Positions 18,009 to 27,568 of a stretch of DNA of 64,000 nt are shown here, piece by piece. The position numbers were made by a program, and so were the translations under genes. This DNA comes from Kluyvera intermedia (GTDB taxonomy: Bacteria > Pseudomonadota > Gammaproteobacteria > Enterobacterales > Enterobacteriaceae): NCBI RefSeq assembly GCF_021440345.1, contig NZ_JAKCNS010000005.1:25313-89312 (forward strand), written 5' to 3'. Below the pieces are notes generated by a model that saw nothing but the letters and a program-made list of their open reading frames with translations, was not told the origin of the DNA and did not search any database. The number at the start of each line of letters is the position of its first letter. Position 1 is the stretch's first letter.

Positions 18009-20319
18009 ACGCCGTTAGCGTAAGCTCAGGGCCGTCATATTTTTCGACCCAGGCCAGCGCCGTGTTACCCGCGCAGCCGTTCCCCAGCCGCGAGCTGGGG
18101 ATATCTTTGGTGAGCACGTTTACCGCCCCATTTTTGCAAATCCCCCCCGCTTGAGGATCTAAATCTGGCCATGCGCCTTCATGCAGGCACATGACGCCAG
18201 GTTTAATGTCTTCACTGACCACCGCTCCGGCCAGCACCTGCCCACGGTGATTCCATAACCGTACGACATCCCCATCGTTGATTTGCCGTGCCTGCGCATC
18301 CTGAGGATGCAGCGTCAGCGGCTCGCGCCCGGCCACCGCGTATTGCTCGCGCAATGAGGTGTGGTTGAGCTGGCTGTGCAGGCGGTGCGCCGGATGCGCC
18401 GACAATAGCTGAAGCTGCCCCGGCTGCGCATTGCCGTACCACTCATCCGGCTCCAGCCACATCGGATGCGGCGGGCAGTCCGGATACTGGAAGCTGGCAA
18501 TGCGCTCAGAGTAAATCTCAATTTTGCCGCTCGGCGTTTTTAGCGGGTTCGCCTGCGGGTCGGCACGAAACGCGCCGAAACGTACAAACGCCGCGTTTTG
18601 TTCGCTTTCAGGCATTTCAATCAGTTCGTTGGCCTGCCAGAACTGTGCAAACGGCGGCAGCGTCACCTGCTGGCTGGCACCGCGCTCAGCGGCGATGTTG
18701 TAGAACGTTTCCAGCCACTGCAGCTCGCTTTTTCCTTCGGTATAACGCGCTCGCCCGCCAGGCTGCCAAAGCTCACTCAGGTCAGCAAACACCTGCCAAT
18801 CGTCACGCGCTTCGTCCTGCGGCATCACCACCCGTTTCATCGGCACCAGATGCTGGTTGCTATAATCGCCGGTCATGGTCAGATCGTTACGTTCAAATGA
18901 GGTGGTGGCGGGCAGGACAATATCCGCATGCCGCGCCGCCGCCGTCCAGTTACATTCCGAGATCACCACCAGCTCCGGCTTTTGCCAGGCGCGAATCAAA
19001 CGGTTGGTGTCCTGATGATGGGTAAAGTTGGCGCCGCCGGCCCACCAGACAAAGCGAATATCCGGGAAGTGGCGATCCAAACCATTGTGCTGATACGGCG
19101 CACCGGGGTTTTCCAGCGCTTCGACAATCCGCGCCACCGGGATTTTATCTACCGCATCAACGCCGCCCTGTACCGTGCCCTGCATTGAGGCCAGTACCGC
19201 CGCGCGGCGCGTCGGGTTGCCGCCGTTCGCGAAATGATAAGAAAGACCAAAACCGCCGCCTGGGGTGCCTATTTGGCCCAGCATGGCGGCCAGCGTCACC
19301 AGCATCCAATGTTTTTGCTCGCCAAACTGCTGGCGCTGCATGCCCCAGCCGGACATCAACATGGTGGTGTTATGACGGAAAATGTCTGCCAGTTCGCGTA
19401 TTTTGTCTGCACTGACGCCGCAGATAGCCGCCGCCCATTCGGCAGTTTTAGCTTCACCATCGTTTTTGCCTAGCAGATAATCGGCAAACGTCGGGAATCC
19501 GGTGGTATAGCGCGATAAAAAGTCCGCATCGTGCCATTCATTAACCAACAGCGTATGGGCGATACCCAGCATCATCGCCACGTCGGTACCCATATGCGGC
19601 GCAATCCACTCCATCGATTTACCGAAAAAGGCGACGGTTTCCGACAGCATGGGATCAATGCAGATCAGCCGCTTGCCGCTTTGGCGCAGCTGCTCAAAAT
19701 AGGGCAGCCCCTGCTCATCGGAAGCGTTCCACGAAATCTTAAGCGTATTCAGCGGATTGGCGCTCCACAGCACCACCACGTCCGAATGCTCCAGTATCAT
19801 CGGCCAGCTGGTTTGCTGTTGATACACCTCATTCCCGCCCACCACGTGGGGCATGATTGCCTGCGCCGCGCCGGTCGAGTAATCCCCAAGATGGCCGGTA
19901 TAACCGCCGGCGAGACTCATATAGCGCTGAAGTAGCGTCGCCGCTTTGTGTAACACGCCGTTGGAACGCCAGCCGTAGGAACCCGCGAAAATCGACGACG
20001 GGCCATAGCTATCGCGAATACGTCGGTGCTGGCGGTCAATAAGCGCCAGCGCATCGTCCCAGCTTACCCGCACAAACTCATCCTGCCCGCGAATACCCTG
20101 CGGGCTGTCCGGTGACGCCAGAAAACCTTTACGCACCATTGGGTAACGCACGCGCGTTTTGCTGTGCACCTGGTCGCGCACCACGCTTTGCAGCGAGTTG
20201 GTAAACGTGGTTTTAAGCGCGCCGCGCGAGGAAAGAACCTGCTCGCCGTCGGTCTCAACCCACATTGGCCCCCAATGGGCGGCGGTGAGGATGGTTTGTG
20301 TTGTCGCTGAATTTGCCAA
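17986..20319 (-). CDS. bisC: BisC, biotin sulfoxide reductase (molybdopterin enzyme)
   Basis: 777 residues, exactly the E. coli BisC length. It is a cytosolic bis-MGD oxidoreductase of the DMSO/TMAO reductase family that reduces biotin sulfoxide and methionine sulfoxide. There is no Tat signal and no N-terminal Fe-S Cys cluster. Family blocks include [18 protein letters not shown], the [16 protein letters not shown] region near the Mo-binding serine, [15 protein letters not shown] and the C-terminal dinucleotide-binding domain ([17 protein letters not shown]). Confidence 0.94.
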   Translation of the reverse strand: MANSATTQTILTAAHWGPMWVETDGEQVLSSRGALKTTFTNSLQSVVRDQVHSKTRVRYPMVRKGFLASPDSPQGIRGQDEFVRVSWDDALALIDRQHRRIRDSYGPSSIFAGSYGWRSNGVLHKAATLLQRYMSLAGGYTGHLGDYSTGAAQAIMPHVVGGNEVYQQQTSWPMILEHSDVVVLWSANPLNTLKISWNASDEQGLPYFEQLRQSGKRLICIDPMLSETVAFFGKSMEWIAPHMGTDVAMMLGIAHTLLVNEWHDADFLSRYTTGFPTFADYLLGKNDGEAKTAEWAAAICGVSADKIRELADIFRHNTTMLMSGWGMQRQQFGEQKHWMLVTLAAMLGQIGTPGGGFGLSYHFANGGNPTRRAAVLASMQGTVQGGVDAVDKIPVARIVEALENPGAPYQHNGLDRHFPDIRFVWWAGGANFTHHQDTNRLIRAWQKPELVVISECNWTAAARHADIVLPATTSFERNDLTMTGDYSNQHLVPMKRVVMPQDEARDDWQVFADLSELWQPGGRARYTEGKSELQWLETFYNIAAERGASQQVTLPPFAQFWQANELIEMPESEQNAAFVRFGAFRADPQANPLKTPSGKIEIYSERIASFQYPDCPPHPMWLEPDEWYGNAQPGQLQLLSAHPAHRLHSQLNHTSLREQYAVAGREPLTLHPQDAQARQINDGDVVRLWNHRGQVLAGAVVSEDIKPGVMCLHEGAWPDLDPQAGGICKNGAVNVLTKDIPSSRLGNGCAGNTALAWVEKYDGPELTLTAFNPPANA

Positions 20320-20485
20320 GGCGTGCTCCTGGATAGCTGATGCAGGTGTTACGGCGAGCTTTTCATCATCGCTCGAAATTATTTACAAAAAGTTAAAAGC
20401 CGAGGGGAATTTTCCCCGCTTTTGCACGTCATAATCAACCGCCACACCTGCCGTGGCAAAGAATAAAAAGGATTAAGGACATAAG

Positions 20486-21145
20486 ATGAAAAAACGCATT
20501 TTCATGATTGCGGCTCTGGTGAGCGGCGCAATGGCGGTTTCTGGCTGTACCACTAACCCGTATACCGGTGAACGCGAAGCAGGTAAAGCGGGGATCGGTG
20601 CAGGACTTGGTTCTCTGGTTGGTGCCGGCATTGGCGCACTGTCATCGTCAAAACATGACCGAGGCAAAGGCGCGCTGATTGGCGCCGCAGCGGGTGCCGC
20701 CGTCGGCGGCGGCGTGGGTTATTACATGGACGCGCAGGAAGCAAAACTGCGGCAGAAAATGCAGGGTACCGGCGTGAGCGTCACCCGTAACGGCGACAAC
20801 ATCGTGCTCAACATGCCAAACAACGTCACCTTCGACAGCTCATCTTCCACGCTGAAACCAGCGGGTGCCAATACGCTGGTTGGTGTCGCGATGGTCCTGA
20901 AAGAGTACGAGAAAACCGCAGTTAACGTGATTGGCTATACCGATAGCACCGGCAGCCAGCAGCTGAACATGAAGCTGTCACAGCAGCGTGCTGATTCCGT
21001 AGGCAGCTCGCTCATTACCCAGGGTGTCGCCGCTGCGCGCGTGCGCACGACCGGTATGGGCCCGGCAAACCCGATTGCCAGCAACAGCACCGAAGAAGGC
21101 AAAGCGCAGAACCGCCGCGTCGAGATTACACTCAGCCCGATGTAA
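20486..21145 (+). CDS. yiaD: YiaD, OmpA-like outer-membrane lipoprotein
   Basis: 219 residues. The lipoprotein signal ends AVSGC (Cys at about residue 21). A glycine-zipper stretch follows (about residues 36-76, GIGAGLGSLVGAGIGAL and GAAAGAAVGGGVGYYMD). The C-terminal OmpA-like peptidoglycan-binding domain has FDSSSSTLKPAG, GYTDSTGSQQLN and NRRVEITLSP. It anchors the outer membrane to peptidoglycan; overexpression suppresses bamD defects in E. coli. Confidence 0.93.
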   Translation: MKKRIFMIAALVSGAMAVSGCTTNPYTGEREAGKAGIGAGLGSLVGAGIGALSSSKHDRGKGALIGAAAGAAVGGGVGYYMDAQEAKLRQKMQGTGVSVTRNGDNIVLNMPNNVTFDSSSSTLKPAGANTLVGVAMVLKEYEKTAVNVIGYTDSTGSQQLNMKLSQQRADSVGSSLITQGVAAARVRTTGMGPANPIASNSTEEGKAQNRRVEITLSPM

Positions 21146-21153
21146 TCTTTTTA

Positions 21154-21182
21154 TTGCCGGGTGGCGCAATACCTCCCGGCAA
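21154..21182. repeat. REP-like palindrome after yiaD
   Basis: TTGCCGGG, 13 nt, CCCGGCAA. The GCCGGG-TGGCGC composition resembles the REP units common in Klebsiella-like genomes. It may act as a 3' mRNA stabiliser or weak terminator; there is no T-run on the plus strand. Confidence 0.55.
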
Positions 21183-21243
21183 AACACTTGCTTAGCCAGA
21201 TTTTCGCGTTAAGGTGTTCTCACTTTCAGGCGAGAGAACTTCC

Positions 21244-22260
21244 ATGGCAAAATCAGCACGCCCCACCATCAGCGATGTGGCAAAAGCCGCGAAAACCGGC
21301 AAAACCAGCATTTCGCGCTATCTCAATGGCGAAAAACATCTGCTCTCCGATGCGCTGCTCGCCCGCATTGAAACCGCCATTGCTGAACTCGACTATCGCC
21401 CAAGTCTGATGGCCCGCAACCTTAAACGCGGCCGCACCCGCCTGATTGGCCTTATCATCGCCGATATTACCAACCCCTATTCCGTCAACGTGTTGAGCGG
21501 TATCGAAGCCGCCTGCCGTGAGAAAGGCTTCACCCCGCTGGTGTGTAACACCAACAACGAGGTGAACCAGGAGCTGCATTACCTCGATCTGCTGCGTAGC
21601 TATCAGGTGGAAGGCATTGTGGTAAATGCCGTGGGGATGCGTGAAGAGGGCCTGCAACGCCTGCAACAATCCGCGCTACCGATGGTGCTTATCGACCGAA
21701 AAATCCCGGATTTCTCCTGCGATGTTGTGGGGCTGGATAACACTCAGGCCGCGACAACCGCCACCGAACACCTTATCGAACAGGGCTTTGAAGCGCTGCT
21801 GTTTATCAGTGAACCGCTGGGTACCGTCAATACCCGTCGCGAGCGCCTCAGCGCCTTTCGTGCCACCCTCGCCCGCTATCCCGGCGTGGTGGCTGAAAAC
21901 GCCGAAGTGCCGCTGGCAGAAAACACTCAGCTTGATAACACCCTGCGCCAGTTTCACCAGCAGCACCGCGGCATGCGCAAGGCGGTCATTTCCGCTAACG
22001 GCGCATTAACGCTACAGGTTGCCCGCTCACTCAAGCGTATTGGCCTCAACTGGGGCAGCGATATTGGCCTGCTCGGCTTCGATGAGCTGGAGTGGGCAGA
22101 GCTGGCAGGCGTGGGCATCACCACCCTGAAGCAGCCGACCTGGCAGATTGGCTACGCCGCCGTCGAGCAGGTCGTGCGCCGCATCGAAGGGGTTTCCGAA
22201 TCCATCCATGAGCAGGTCTTTTCCGGGGAGCTGATCGTCCGCGGATCAACGGCGCGTTAA
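21244..22260 (+). CDS. ptxS: LacI-family repressor, PtxS-like regulator of 2-ketogluconate genes
   Basis: 338 residues from ATG 21244 (GAGAGAA upstream); an upstream in-frame ATG adds ten unrelated residues. The N-terminal helix-turn-helix TISDVAKAAKTGKTSISRYLNG and hinge YRPSLMARNLKRGRT are LacI-type. The effector domain carries LIGLIIADITNPYSVNVL and LLGFDELEWAEL. In Pseudomonas, PtxS precedes kguE-kguK-kguT-kguD and is released by 2-ketogluconate; the same order follows here. It probably represses the operon from the 22309-22322 operator. The effector identity is inferred. Confidence 0.82.
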   Translation: MAKSARPTISDVAKAAKTGKTSISRYLNGEKHLLSDALLARIETAIAELDYRPSLMARNLKRGRTRLIGLIIADITNPYSVNVLSGIEAACREKGFTPLVCNTNNEVNQELHYLDLLRSYQVEGIVVNAVGMREEGLQRLQQSALPMVLIDRKIPDFSCDVVGLDNTQAATTATEHLIEQGFEALLFISEPLGTVNTRRERLSAFRATLARYPGVVAENAEVPLAENTQLDNTLRQFHQQHRGMRKAVISANGALTLQVARSLKRIGLNWGSDIGLLGFDELEWAELAGVGITTLKQPTWQIGYAAVEQVVRRIEGVSESIHEQVFSGELIVRGSTAR

Positions 22261-22307
22261 CATTCCTTCGTGATGGTGATCATAAATTCAACACCCTGAG
22301 ATTTTCT

Positions 22308-22335
22308 TTGGAACCGATTCCATTTAGCGTATTAG
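22308..22335 (+). promoter_or_regulatory. candidate kguEKT-ghrB promoter
   Basis: TTGGAA (22308-22313), 16 bp, TATTAG (22330-22335). The LacI-type palindrome covers the -35 hexamer and part of the spacer, which is the arrangement expected of a repressed promoter. Confidence 0.5.
22309..22322. promoter_or_regulatory. LacI/PtxS-type operator
   Basis: TGGAA-CCGA-TTCCA is an inverted repeat with a central CG, as in LacI-family operators. It resembles the PtxS site TGAAACCGGTTTCA. A near copy (TGGAACCGATCCCA) lies inside kguK at 23412-23425. Confidence 0.7.
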
Positions 22336-22360
22336 AAAGAACGCTGGATTTGGAGTCCCT

Positions 22361-23110
22361 ATGCAAAGAAAAATCATGGTGGTCACTGCCGCTTATGGCT
22401 ATGACCCGGTACGTGCCGCAGGCGGGCAAATCGCTATGCTGCCGGTTATTGCGGATGCGGGGGCTGACGGCGTCGAAATTCGCCGTGAAATGTTCACCCC
22501 GGCCGAACAACAGGCGCTTCCCCAACTCGCAGCGGCGATAGCCTCAACGGGCCTGCTGGCCTGCTACTCAGCGCCCGAGCCGTTGTTTATGTCCGATGGC
22601 ACCCTCAACCCCCAACTCCCGGCGCTGCTTCAGGAAGCCAAAACGCTCAACGCGCTGTGGTTGAAGGTTTCGCTTGGCCACTTTGCCAACGCACTTCAGT
22701 TCACGACGCTGCGCGACTGGCTCGACAGCAGCGGGATGAAACTGGTCGTCGAGAACGATCAGACAGTCTGTGGGCGATTGCCGCCGATGCAGCGCTTTAA
22801 CGCCGCTTGCCACACGCAGAAGCTGCCCGTGCAGCTGACCTTCGATATGGGCAACTGGCTGTGGGTCGGCGATACGCCTGAAGTCGCCGCCGAGCAGCTC
22901 GCCCCGTCCGTGGGCTATATCCACGTCAAAGCCGCCGTGGCGCACCGCGACAGCTATCGCGCAGTGCCGCCGGATGAAGCGGATCCTCGCTGGCTACAGC
23001 TGCTGAATCAATTGCCTATCGACGTACCGTGCGGTATCGAGTTCCCGCTGGAAGGGGACGACCTGACCCAGGTGACCCGTCGCTACGTCGAACTGTTACG
23101 CAAGGAGTAG
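22361..23110 (+). CDS. kguE: KguE-like sugar phosphate isomerase/epimerase
   Basis: 249 residues of the AP-endonuclease-2/xylose-isomerase-like TIM-barrel superfamily. Candidate metal ligands sit in VVENDQ (E), FDMGN (D), GYIHVKAA (H) and CGIEFP (E). GGAG lies 5 bp before the ATG. It is the first gene of a tight operon (2 bp to kguK). KguE accompanies 2-ketogluconate catabolism in Pseudomonas, but its exact reaction is not established, so the role here is from context. Confidence 0.75.
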   Translation: MQRKIMVVTAAYGYDPVRAAGGQIAMLPVIADAGADGVEIRREMFTPAEQQALPQLAAAIASTGLLACYSAPEPLFMSDGTLNPQLPALLQEAKTLNALWLKVSLGHFANALQFTTLRDWLDSSGMKLVVENDQTVCGRLPPMQRFNAACHTQKLPVQLTFDMGNWLWVGDTPEVAAEQLAPSVGYIHVKAAVAHRDSYRAVPPDEADPRWLQLLNQLPIDVPCGIEFPLEGDDLTQVTRRYVELLRKE

Positions 23111-23112
23111 AC

Positions 23113-24051
23113 ATGAAAAATTCTTTGGATGTCATCACTATAGGCGAAGCGATGGCGATGTTTGTCGCAACGCAGACCGGCGATCTGGACGAGGTTGAAC
23201 AGTTCATTAAGCGAGTCGCGGGTGCTGAGCTTAACGTCGCTACCGGGCTGGCGCGTCTGGGCCTGAAAGTGGGCTGGGTCAGCCGCGTCGGCAACGACAG
23301 TTTTGGCCGTTTCGTTCTGAACTCACTGAAAAAAGAGGGCATTGATAGCCGTGGCGTTACCGTCGATGGCCAGTTCGTAACGGGCTTTCAGCTCAAATCT
23401 AAAGTCGAAAATGGAACCGATCCCATTGTGGAGTATTTCCGTAAAGGCTCGGCTGCCAGCCACCTCAGCGTAGACGATTACCACGACGCGTACTTTGCTA
23501 GCGCCCGTCACCTCCACCTAAGCGGCGTAGCGGCAGCACTCTCCGCCAGCTCTTATGAATTACTGGCACACACCGCCAGTACGATGAAAGCCGAGGGCAA
23601 AACGATCTCTTTTGATCCAAACCTGCGACCGGTGCTGTGGAAGAGCGAAGCGGAGATGGTTGAAAAACTCAATGCGCTGGCATTCCAGGCCGACTGGGTT
23701 CTGCCGGGATTAAAAGAAGGGATGATTTTAACCGGCCAGCACACCCCACAAGGGATTGCCGATTTCTATCTGCAGCGCGGCGTCAAAGCGGTGGTGCTGA
23801 AAACCGGGGCCGACGGTGCCTGGTATAAAACCGCCGACGGCGAGCAGGGCAGCGTGGCACCGGTAAAAGTGGACAACGTAGTTGATACCGTTGGGGCTGG
23901 CGATGGCTTTGCGGTAGGCGTTATCAGCGCCCTGCTGGAAGGCCGCACGCTGCATCAGGCCGTGACCCGCGGGAACAAAATTGGCGCACTGGCTATCCAG
24001 GTTCAGGGCGACAGCGAAGGATTACCCACACGTGAAGCGTTAGGTGAATAG
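23113..24051 (+). CDS. kguK: KguK-like PfkB sugar kinase (2-ketogluconate kinase)
   Basis: 312 residues from ATG 23113, which follows the kguE stop by 2 bp with AAGGAG upstream. The PfkB signatures are AGAELNVATGLARLG near the N-terminus and DTVGAGDGFAVGV with the catalytic Asp. The sequence is close to the 2-keto-3-deoxygluconate kinase group. Position in ptxS-kguEKT-ghrB favours 2-ketogluconate as substrate, giving 2-keto-6-phosphogluconate. KDG kinase activity is the main alternative. An operator-like sequence lies within the coding region at 23412-23425. Confidence 0.78.
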   Translation: MKNSLDVITIGEAMAMFVATQTGDLDEVEQFIKRVAGAELNVATGLARLGLKVGWVSRVGNDSFGRFVLNSLKKEGIDSRGVTVDGQFVTGFQLKSKVENGTDPIVEYFRKGSAASHLSVDDYHDAYFASARHLHLSGVAAALSASSYELLAHTASTMKAEGKTISFDPNLRPVLWKSEAEMVEKLNALAFQADWVLPGLKEGMILTGQHTPQGIADFYLQRGVKAVVLKTGADGAWYKTADGEQGSVAPVKVDNVVDTVGAGDGFAVGVISALLEGRTLHQAVTRGNKIGALAIQVQGDSEGLPTREALGE

Positions 24052-24122
24052 CATCACGTTACGATAACCGCCTCCCTGTACCCTACATGCAGCGGCGGCA
24101 AAGCGATAATAGAGGCAGGCCT

Positions 24123-25403
24123 ATGAACAGCTCAACAAACGCAGCAAAACGTTGGTGGTACATCATGCCCATCGTGTTTATCACGTACAGCCTGGCGTAT
24201 CTTGACCGCGCGAACTTCAGTTTCGCCTCCGCAGCCGGTATTAACGAAGATTTAGGTATCACCAAAGGGATCTCCTCCCTGCTTGGCGCTCTTTTCTTCC
24301 TCGGCTATTTCTTCTTCCAAATTCCCGGGGCGATTTACGCCGAGCGCCGCAGCGTGCGCAAGCTGATTTTCGTTTGCCTGATTTTATGGGGTGGCTGCGC
24401 CTCGCTCACCGGGATCGTCAGCAACATTCCAGCGCTCGCGGCCATCCGCTTTATCCTCGGCGTGGTCGAGGCTGCGGTAATGCCGGCGATGCTCATCTAT
24501 ATCAGCAACTGGTTTACGAAATCGGAACGTTCGCGTGCCAACACCTTCCTGATCCTCGGTAACCCGGTGACGGTGCTGTGGATGTCGGTGGTTTCCGGCT
24601 ACCTGATTCAGGCGCTCGGCTGGCGTGAAATGTTCATCCTCGAAGGTTTCCCGGCGGTTATCTGGGCATTCTGTTGGTGGGTGCTGGTAAAAGACAAACC
24701 GTCGCAGGTGGGCTGGCTGAGCGAGTCTGAAAAAGCGGCATTGCAGGCGCAGCTTGAGCGCGAGCAGCAGGGGATCAAAGCGGTGCGTAACTATGGAGAG
24801 GCCTTCCGCTCGCGCAACGTGATTCTGCTGTGCATGCAGTATTTTACCTGGAGTATTGGGGTTTACGGCTTCGTTCTGTGGCTGCCATCGATCATTCGTA
24901 GCGGCGGCGCAAACTTAGGCATGGTAGAAGTCGGCTGGCTCTCTTCCGTACCTTATCTGGCGGCCACGGTGGCGATGATTGTAGTGTCGTGGGCCTCCGA
25001 TAAACTGCAAAACCGTAAACTGTTCGTCTGGCCGCTTCTGCTGATTGCCGCCTTTGCCTTTATCGGTTCCTGGGCCGTCGGCGCCAACAACTTCTGGCTC
25101 TCTTATACCCTGCTGGTGATCGCCGGTGCTGCCATGTATGCCCCGTATGGGCCATTCTTCGCCATCATTCCTGAAATGCTGCCGCGCAACGTTGCCGGGG
25201 GCGCGATGGCATTAATTAACAGTATGGGTGCGCTGGGTTCATTCCTCGGATCGTGGTTTGTCGGCTACCTCAACGGCACCACCGGCAGCCCGTCCGCATC
25301 GTACATATTTATGGGGGTAGCGCTTTTTGTCTCAGTATGGCTAACTCTGATTGTTAAGCCTGCTAATCATCAACAGCTACCGGTTGGCGCACGCCACGCT
25401 TAA
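24123..25403 (+). CDS. kguT: KguT-like MFS transporter (2-ketogluconate permease)
   Basis: 426 residues from ATG 24123 (GAGGCAGG upstream). It is an anion:cation symporter (ACS) family MFS protein with twelve helices. TYSLAYLDRANFSFA in helix 1 and GAIYAERRSVRKLIF in loop 2-3 are typical of hexuronate/2-ketogluconate/tartrate carriers. It lies between kinase and reductase in the kgu order, so 2-ketogluconate:H+ symport is the best guess. Confidence 0.8.
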   Translation: MNSSTNAAKRWWYIMPIVFITYSLAYLDRANFSFASAAGINEDLGITKGISSLLGALFFLGYFFFQIPGAIYAERRSVRKLIFVCLILWGGCASLTGIVSNIPALAAIRFILGVVEAAVMPAMLIYISNWFTKSERSRANTFLILGNPVTVLWMSVVSGYLIQALGWREMFILEGFPAVIWAFCWWVLVKDKPSQVGWLSESEKAALQAQLEREQQGIKAVRNYGEAFRSRNVILLCMQYFTWSIGVYGFVLWLPSIIRSGGANLGMVEVGWLSSVPYLAATVAMIVVSWASDKLQNRKLFVWPLLLIAAFAFIGSWAVGANNFWLSYTLLVIAGAAMYAPYGPFFAIIPEMLPRNVAGGAMALINSMGALGSFLGSWFVGYLNGTTGSPSASYIFMGVALFVSVWLTLIVKPANHQQLPVGARHA

Positions 25404-25425
25404 ATTTTAACTTACGGAGATTCGC

Positions 25426-26400
25426 ATGAAGCCGTCCATTATTCTCTATAAAGCGTTACCTGACGATTTACTGCATCGCCTGGAAGAGCATTTTACCGTG
25501 ACCCAGGTGGCTAACCTGCGTCCGGATACCGTCGCGCAACATCAGCAGGCTTTTGCCGAGGCTGAAGGCCTGCTGGGCTCCAGCGAAGCCGTCAATACCG
25601 CCCTACTGGAGAAGATGCCTAAGCTGCGTGCGACCTCAACGATCTCCGTGGGTTACGATAACTTTGACGTGGACGCGCTGAATGCGCGCCGCGTATTGCT
25701 GATGCACACGCCAACCGTCCTGACCGAGACCGTCGCCGATACGCTGATGACGCTGGTGTTAAGCTCCGCCCGCCGCGTAGTGGAAGTGGCCGAGCGGGTG
25801 AAAGCCGGTGAATGGACGAAGGGCATTGGTCCGGATTGGTTTGGTGTGGATGTGCACCACAAAACGCTGGGTATCGTCGGCATGGGGCGTATTGGCATGG
25901 CGCTGGCGCAACGCGCCCATTTCGGCTTCAACATGCCGATTCTGTACAACGCCCGCCGCCAACATCCGCAGGCGGAAGAACGCTTTAATGCCCGCTACTG
26001 CGATTTAAATACCCTGCTGGAAGAGGCCGATTTTGTCTGCCTGATCCTGCCGCTAACCGAAGAGACGCATCACCTGTTTGGTGCCGAGCAGTTTGCCCGC
26101 ATGAAGTCCTCAGCCATTTTCATCAACGCCGGTCGTGGCCCAGTAGTGGACGAAAATGCGTTGATCGCTGCGCTGCAAAATGGCGAAATTCATGCCGCTG
26201 GCCTTGATGTATTCGAGAAGGAACCGCTGCCGGTTGATTCACCGCTGCTGAAATTGCCCAACGTGGTGGCGCTGCCGCATATCGGTTCCGCGACTCACGA
26301 GACGCGCTATAACATGGCGGCCTGCGCGGTGGATAACCTGATTGATGCATTGCAGGGGAAAGTAGAGAAGAACTGCGTGAACCCGCAGGTCGCGGGTTAA
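25426..26400 (+). CDS. ghrB: GhrB (KguD role), 2-ketoacid / 2-ketogluconate reductase
   Basis: 324 residues, the exact length and near sequence of E. coli GhrB. It is a D-2-hydroxyacid dehydrogenase using NAD(P)H that reduces glyoxylate, hydroxypyruvate and 2-ketogluconate. The Rossmann motif is [13 protein letters not shown]. The catalytic Arg, Glu and His are in [20 protein letters not shown] and [11 protein letters not shown]. It is the last gene of the kgu operon, where it takes the KguD place, reducing 2-keto-6-phosphogluconate or 2-ketogluconate. A strong terminator follows. Confidence 0.92.
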   Translation: MKPSIILYKALPDDLLHRLEEHFTVTQVANLRPDTVAQHQQAFAEAEGLLGSSEAVNTALLEKMPKLRATSTISVGYDNFDVDALNARRVLLMHTPTVLTETVADTLMTLVLSSARRVVEVAERVKAGEWTKGIGPDWFGVDVHHKTLGIVGMGRIGMALAQRAHFGFNMPILYNARRQHPQAEERFNARYCDLNTLLEEADFVCLILPLTEETHHLFGAEQFARMKSSAIFINAGRGPVVDENALIAALQNGEIHAAGLDVFEKEPLPVDSPLLKLPNVVALPHIGSATHETRYNMAACAVDNLIDALQGKVEKNCVNPQVAG

Positions 26401-26404
26401 AACG

Positions 26405-26431
26405 AAAAAGCCCGGCGGACGCCGGGCTTTC
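26405..26431. terminator. bidirectional terminator between ghrB and yiaF
   Basis: AAAAAGCCCGGC and GCCGGGCTTTCT flank a short loop. A-run and T-run on opposite sides suit both converging transcripts. Confidence 0.85.
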
Positions 26432-26438
26432 TGAATGC

Positions 26439-27149
26439 TTATTTAGTGGCGTTCACTGCCGCAGTCCAGGCCTGACTAAATGCCTGATGCTGCGATGCCA
26501 GCGGCCCAATCAGCGTATTGTACTGACTTGCCTGCTGTGACGTTGGGAACTGAATACCGTTAGCCACAAAACTCACCTGAGTGCCTTGCTGAGCGACAAA
26601 ATCGCCCACCTGCACCAGCTGCTGAGTGAAGATCTGGGCAGCAGGAATCAGCGGCTGCAGCGCGTCGGACGGCGCAGTAACCACTTTGCTATACACCTGG
26701 TCAAACACCGGCTTCAGATCGTCGGCCTGTTTCAGCGCGGAATGTGCGGCATCAGCCTGCATTTTCGCATTCTGCAGCTGCTGGCTCAGGACGTTCAGCG
26801 AACCATTGGCCTGACGCAGCGGCTCGCGCTGAGTCATATAATCCTGTGGGACGCGAATCGCGTTAACGCTATCAACAACCGGGCGTAAACCCGCGTCCAT
26901 CGCCTGGCTCACCTGCTGTGAATAGCCATAAATGACGGCATAGTCGGAAACAAACGGCCCGAACTGTTTTTTCTGGTCAGCTGTCAGCGTCGGCAGACGT
27001 TCACCACCACGCATCACCGTATTCTGTAGGAAATCGACGAATGCTTTACGTTGATCGCCTTCCTTATCAAAACACCCACTCAGGCTAACAACCATCAATA
27101 ACGCCGCAATAGGCGCAAACCAGCGAGAGCAGGACTTTCCTGTCGCCAT
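26439..27149 (-). CDS. yiaF: YiaF, DUF3053 lipoprotein
   Basis: 236 residues, the E. coli YiaF length. The N-terminus has a basic start, a hydrophobic stretch and the lipobox SLSGC (Cys at about residue 26) followed by FDKEGD. The mature part is helical and Gln/Ala-rich (VLSQQLQNAKMQADAAHSAL). DUF3053 has no established function. It converges with ghrB. Confidence 0.88.
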   Translation of the reverse strand: MATGKSCSRWFAPIAALLMVVSLSGCFDKEGDQRKAFVDFLQNTVMRGGERLPTLTADQKKQFGPFVSDYAVIYGYSQQVSQAMDAGLRPVVDSVNAIRVPQDYMTQREPLRQANGSLNVLSQQLQNAKMQADAAHSALKQADDLKPVFDQVYSKVVTAPSDALQPLIPAAQIFTQQLVQVGDFVAQQGTQVSFVANGIQFPTSQQASQYNTLIGPLASQHQAFSQAWTAAVNATK

Positions 27150-27568
27150 TTTCTTACTCCTTCAGCCAAAAAAAGCGCAAACCGGCACACGCGTGCCTAA
27201 CGGTGACAAGGATAGTCCAGAGCCGCGTCGCAAGATACCTTTTTCACACCTTCCCAACGGGTTCCGCTGAAATGTTAACAAGGTGTTGCATTCATCACAT
27301 TTATTGCAATGAACTCCATTCACCAGAAAACATTTAATTTGCTGATATATATCATATTTTAATTAAATCACGGCGGTCATTACTGGCAGGAGAACGATAA
27401 TCGCACACTTCCGTTTGGCAATGCATTGTGGGATGCGCGGGTAAGTGATTTTATTTAGTGAACGATTAACGACATTACGTTCGATAATCGCCCAAACATC
27501 TCGATACCCGCGAGAGAGATAAGAGATATCAATCCGGCTCTCTCACATCGCTTAGCAGGAATTGCCGC
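27150..27568. other. yiaF / aromatic transporter intergenic region
   Basis: 419 bp with no gene. In E. coli the small regulator gene yiaG lies between yiaF and cspA; it was not found here. An AT-rich block at about 27330-27370 and three PcaR-like boxes (27392-27493) precede the transporter gene. The yiaF promoter must also be here but no convincing hexamers were seen. Confidence 0.6.
27392..27493 (+). promoter_or_regulatory. PcaR-like (IclR-family) operator boxes
   Basis: GAACGATAATCGCAC (27392-27406), GAACGATTAACGACA (27460-27474) and GTTCGATAATCGCCC (27479-27493). The third differs at one position, and the first at two, from the Pseudomonas PcaR box as I recall it (GTTCGATAATCGCAC). They lie 75-180 bp before the transporter start. 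No PcaR gene is in the window. Confidence 0.6.
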
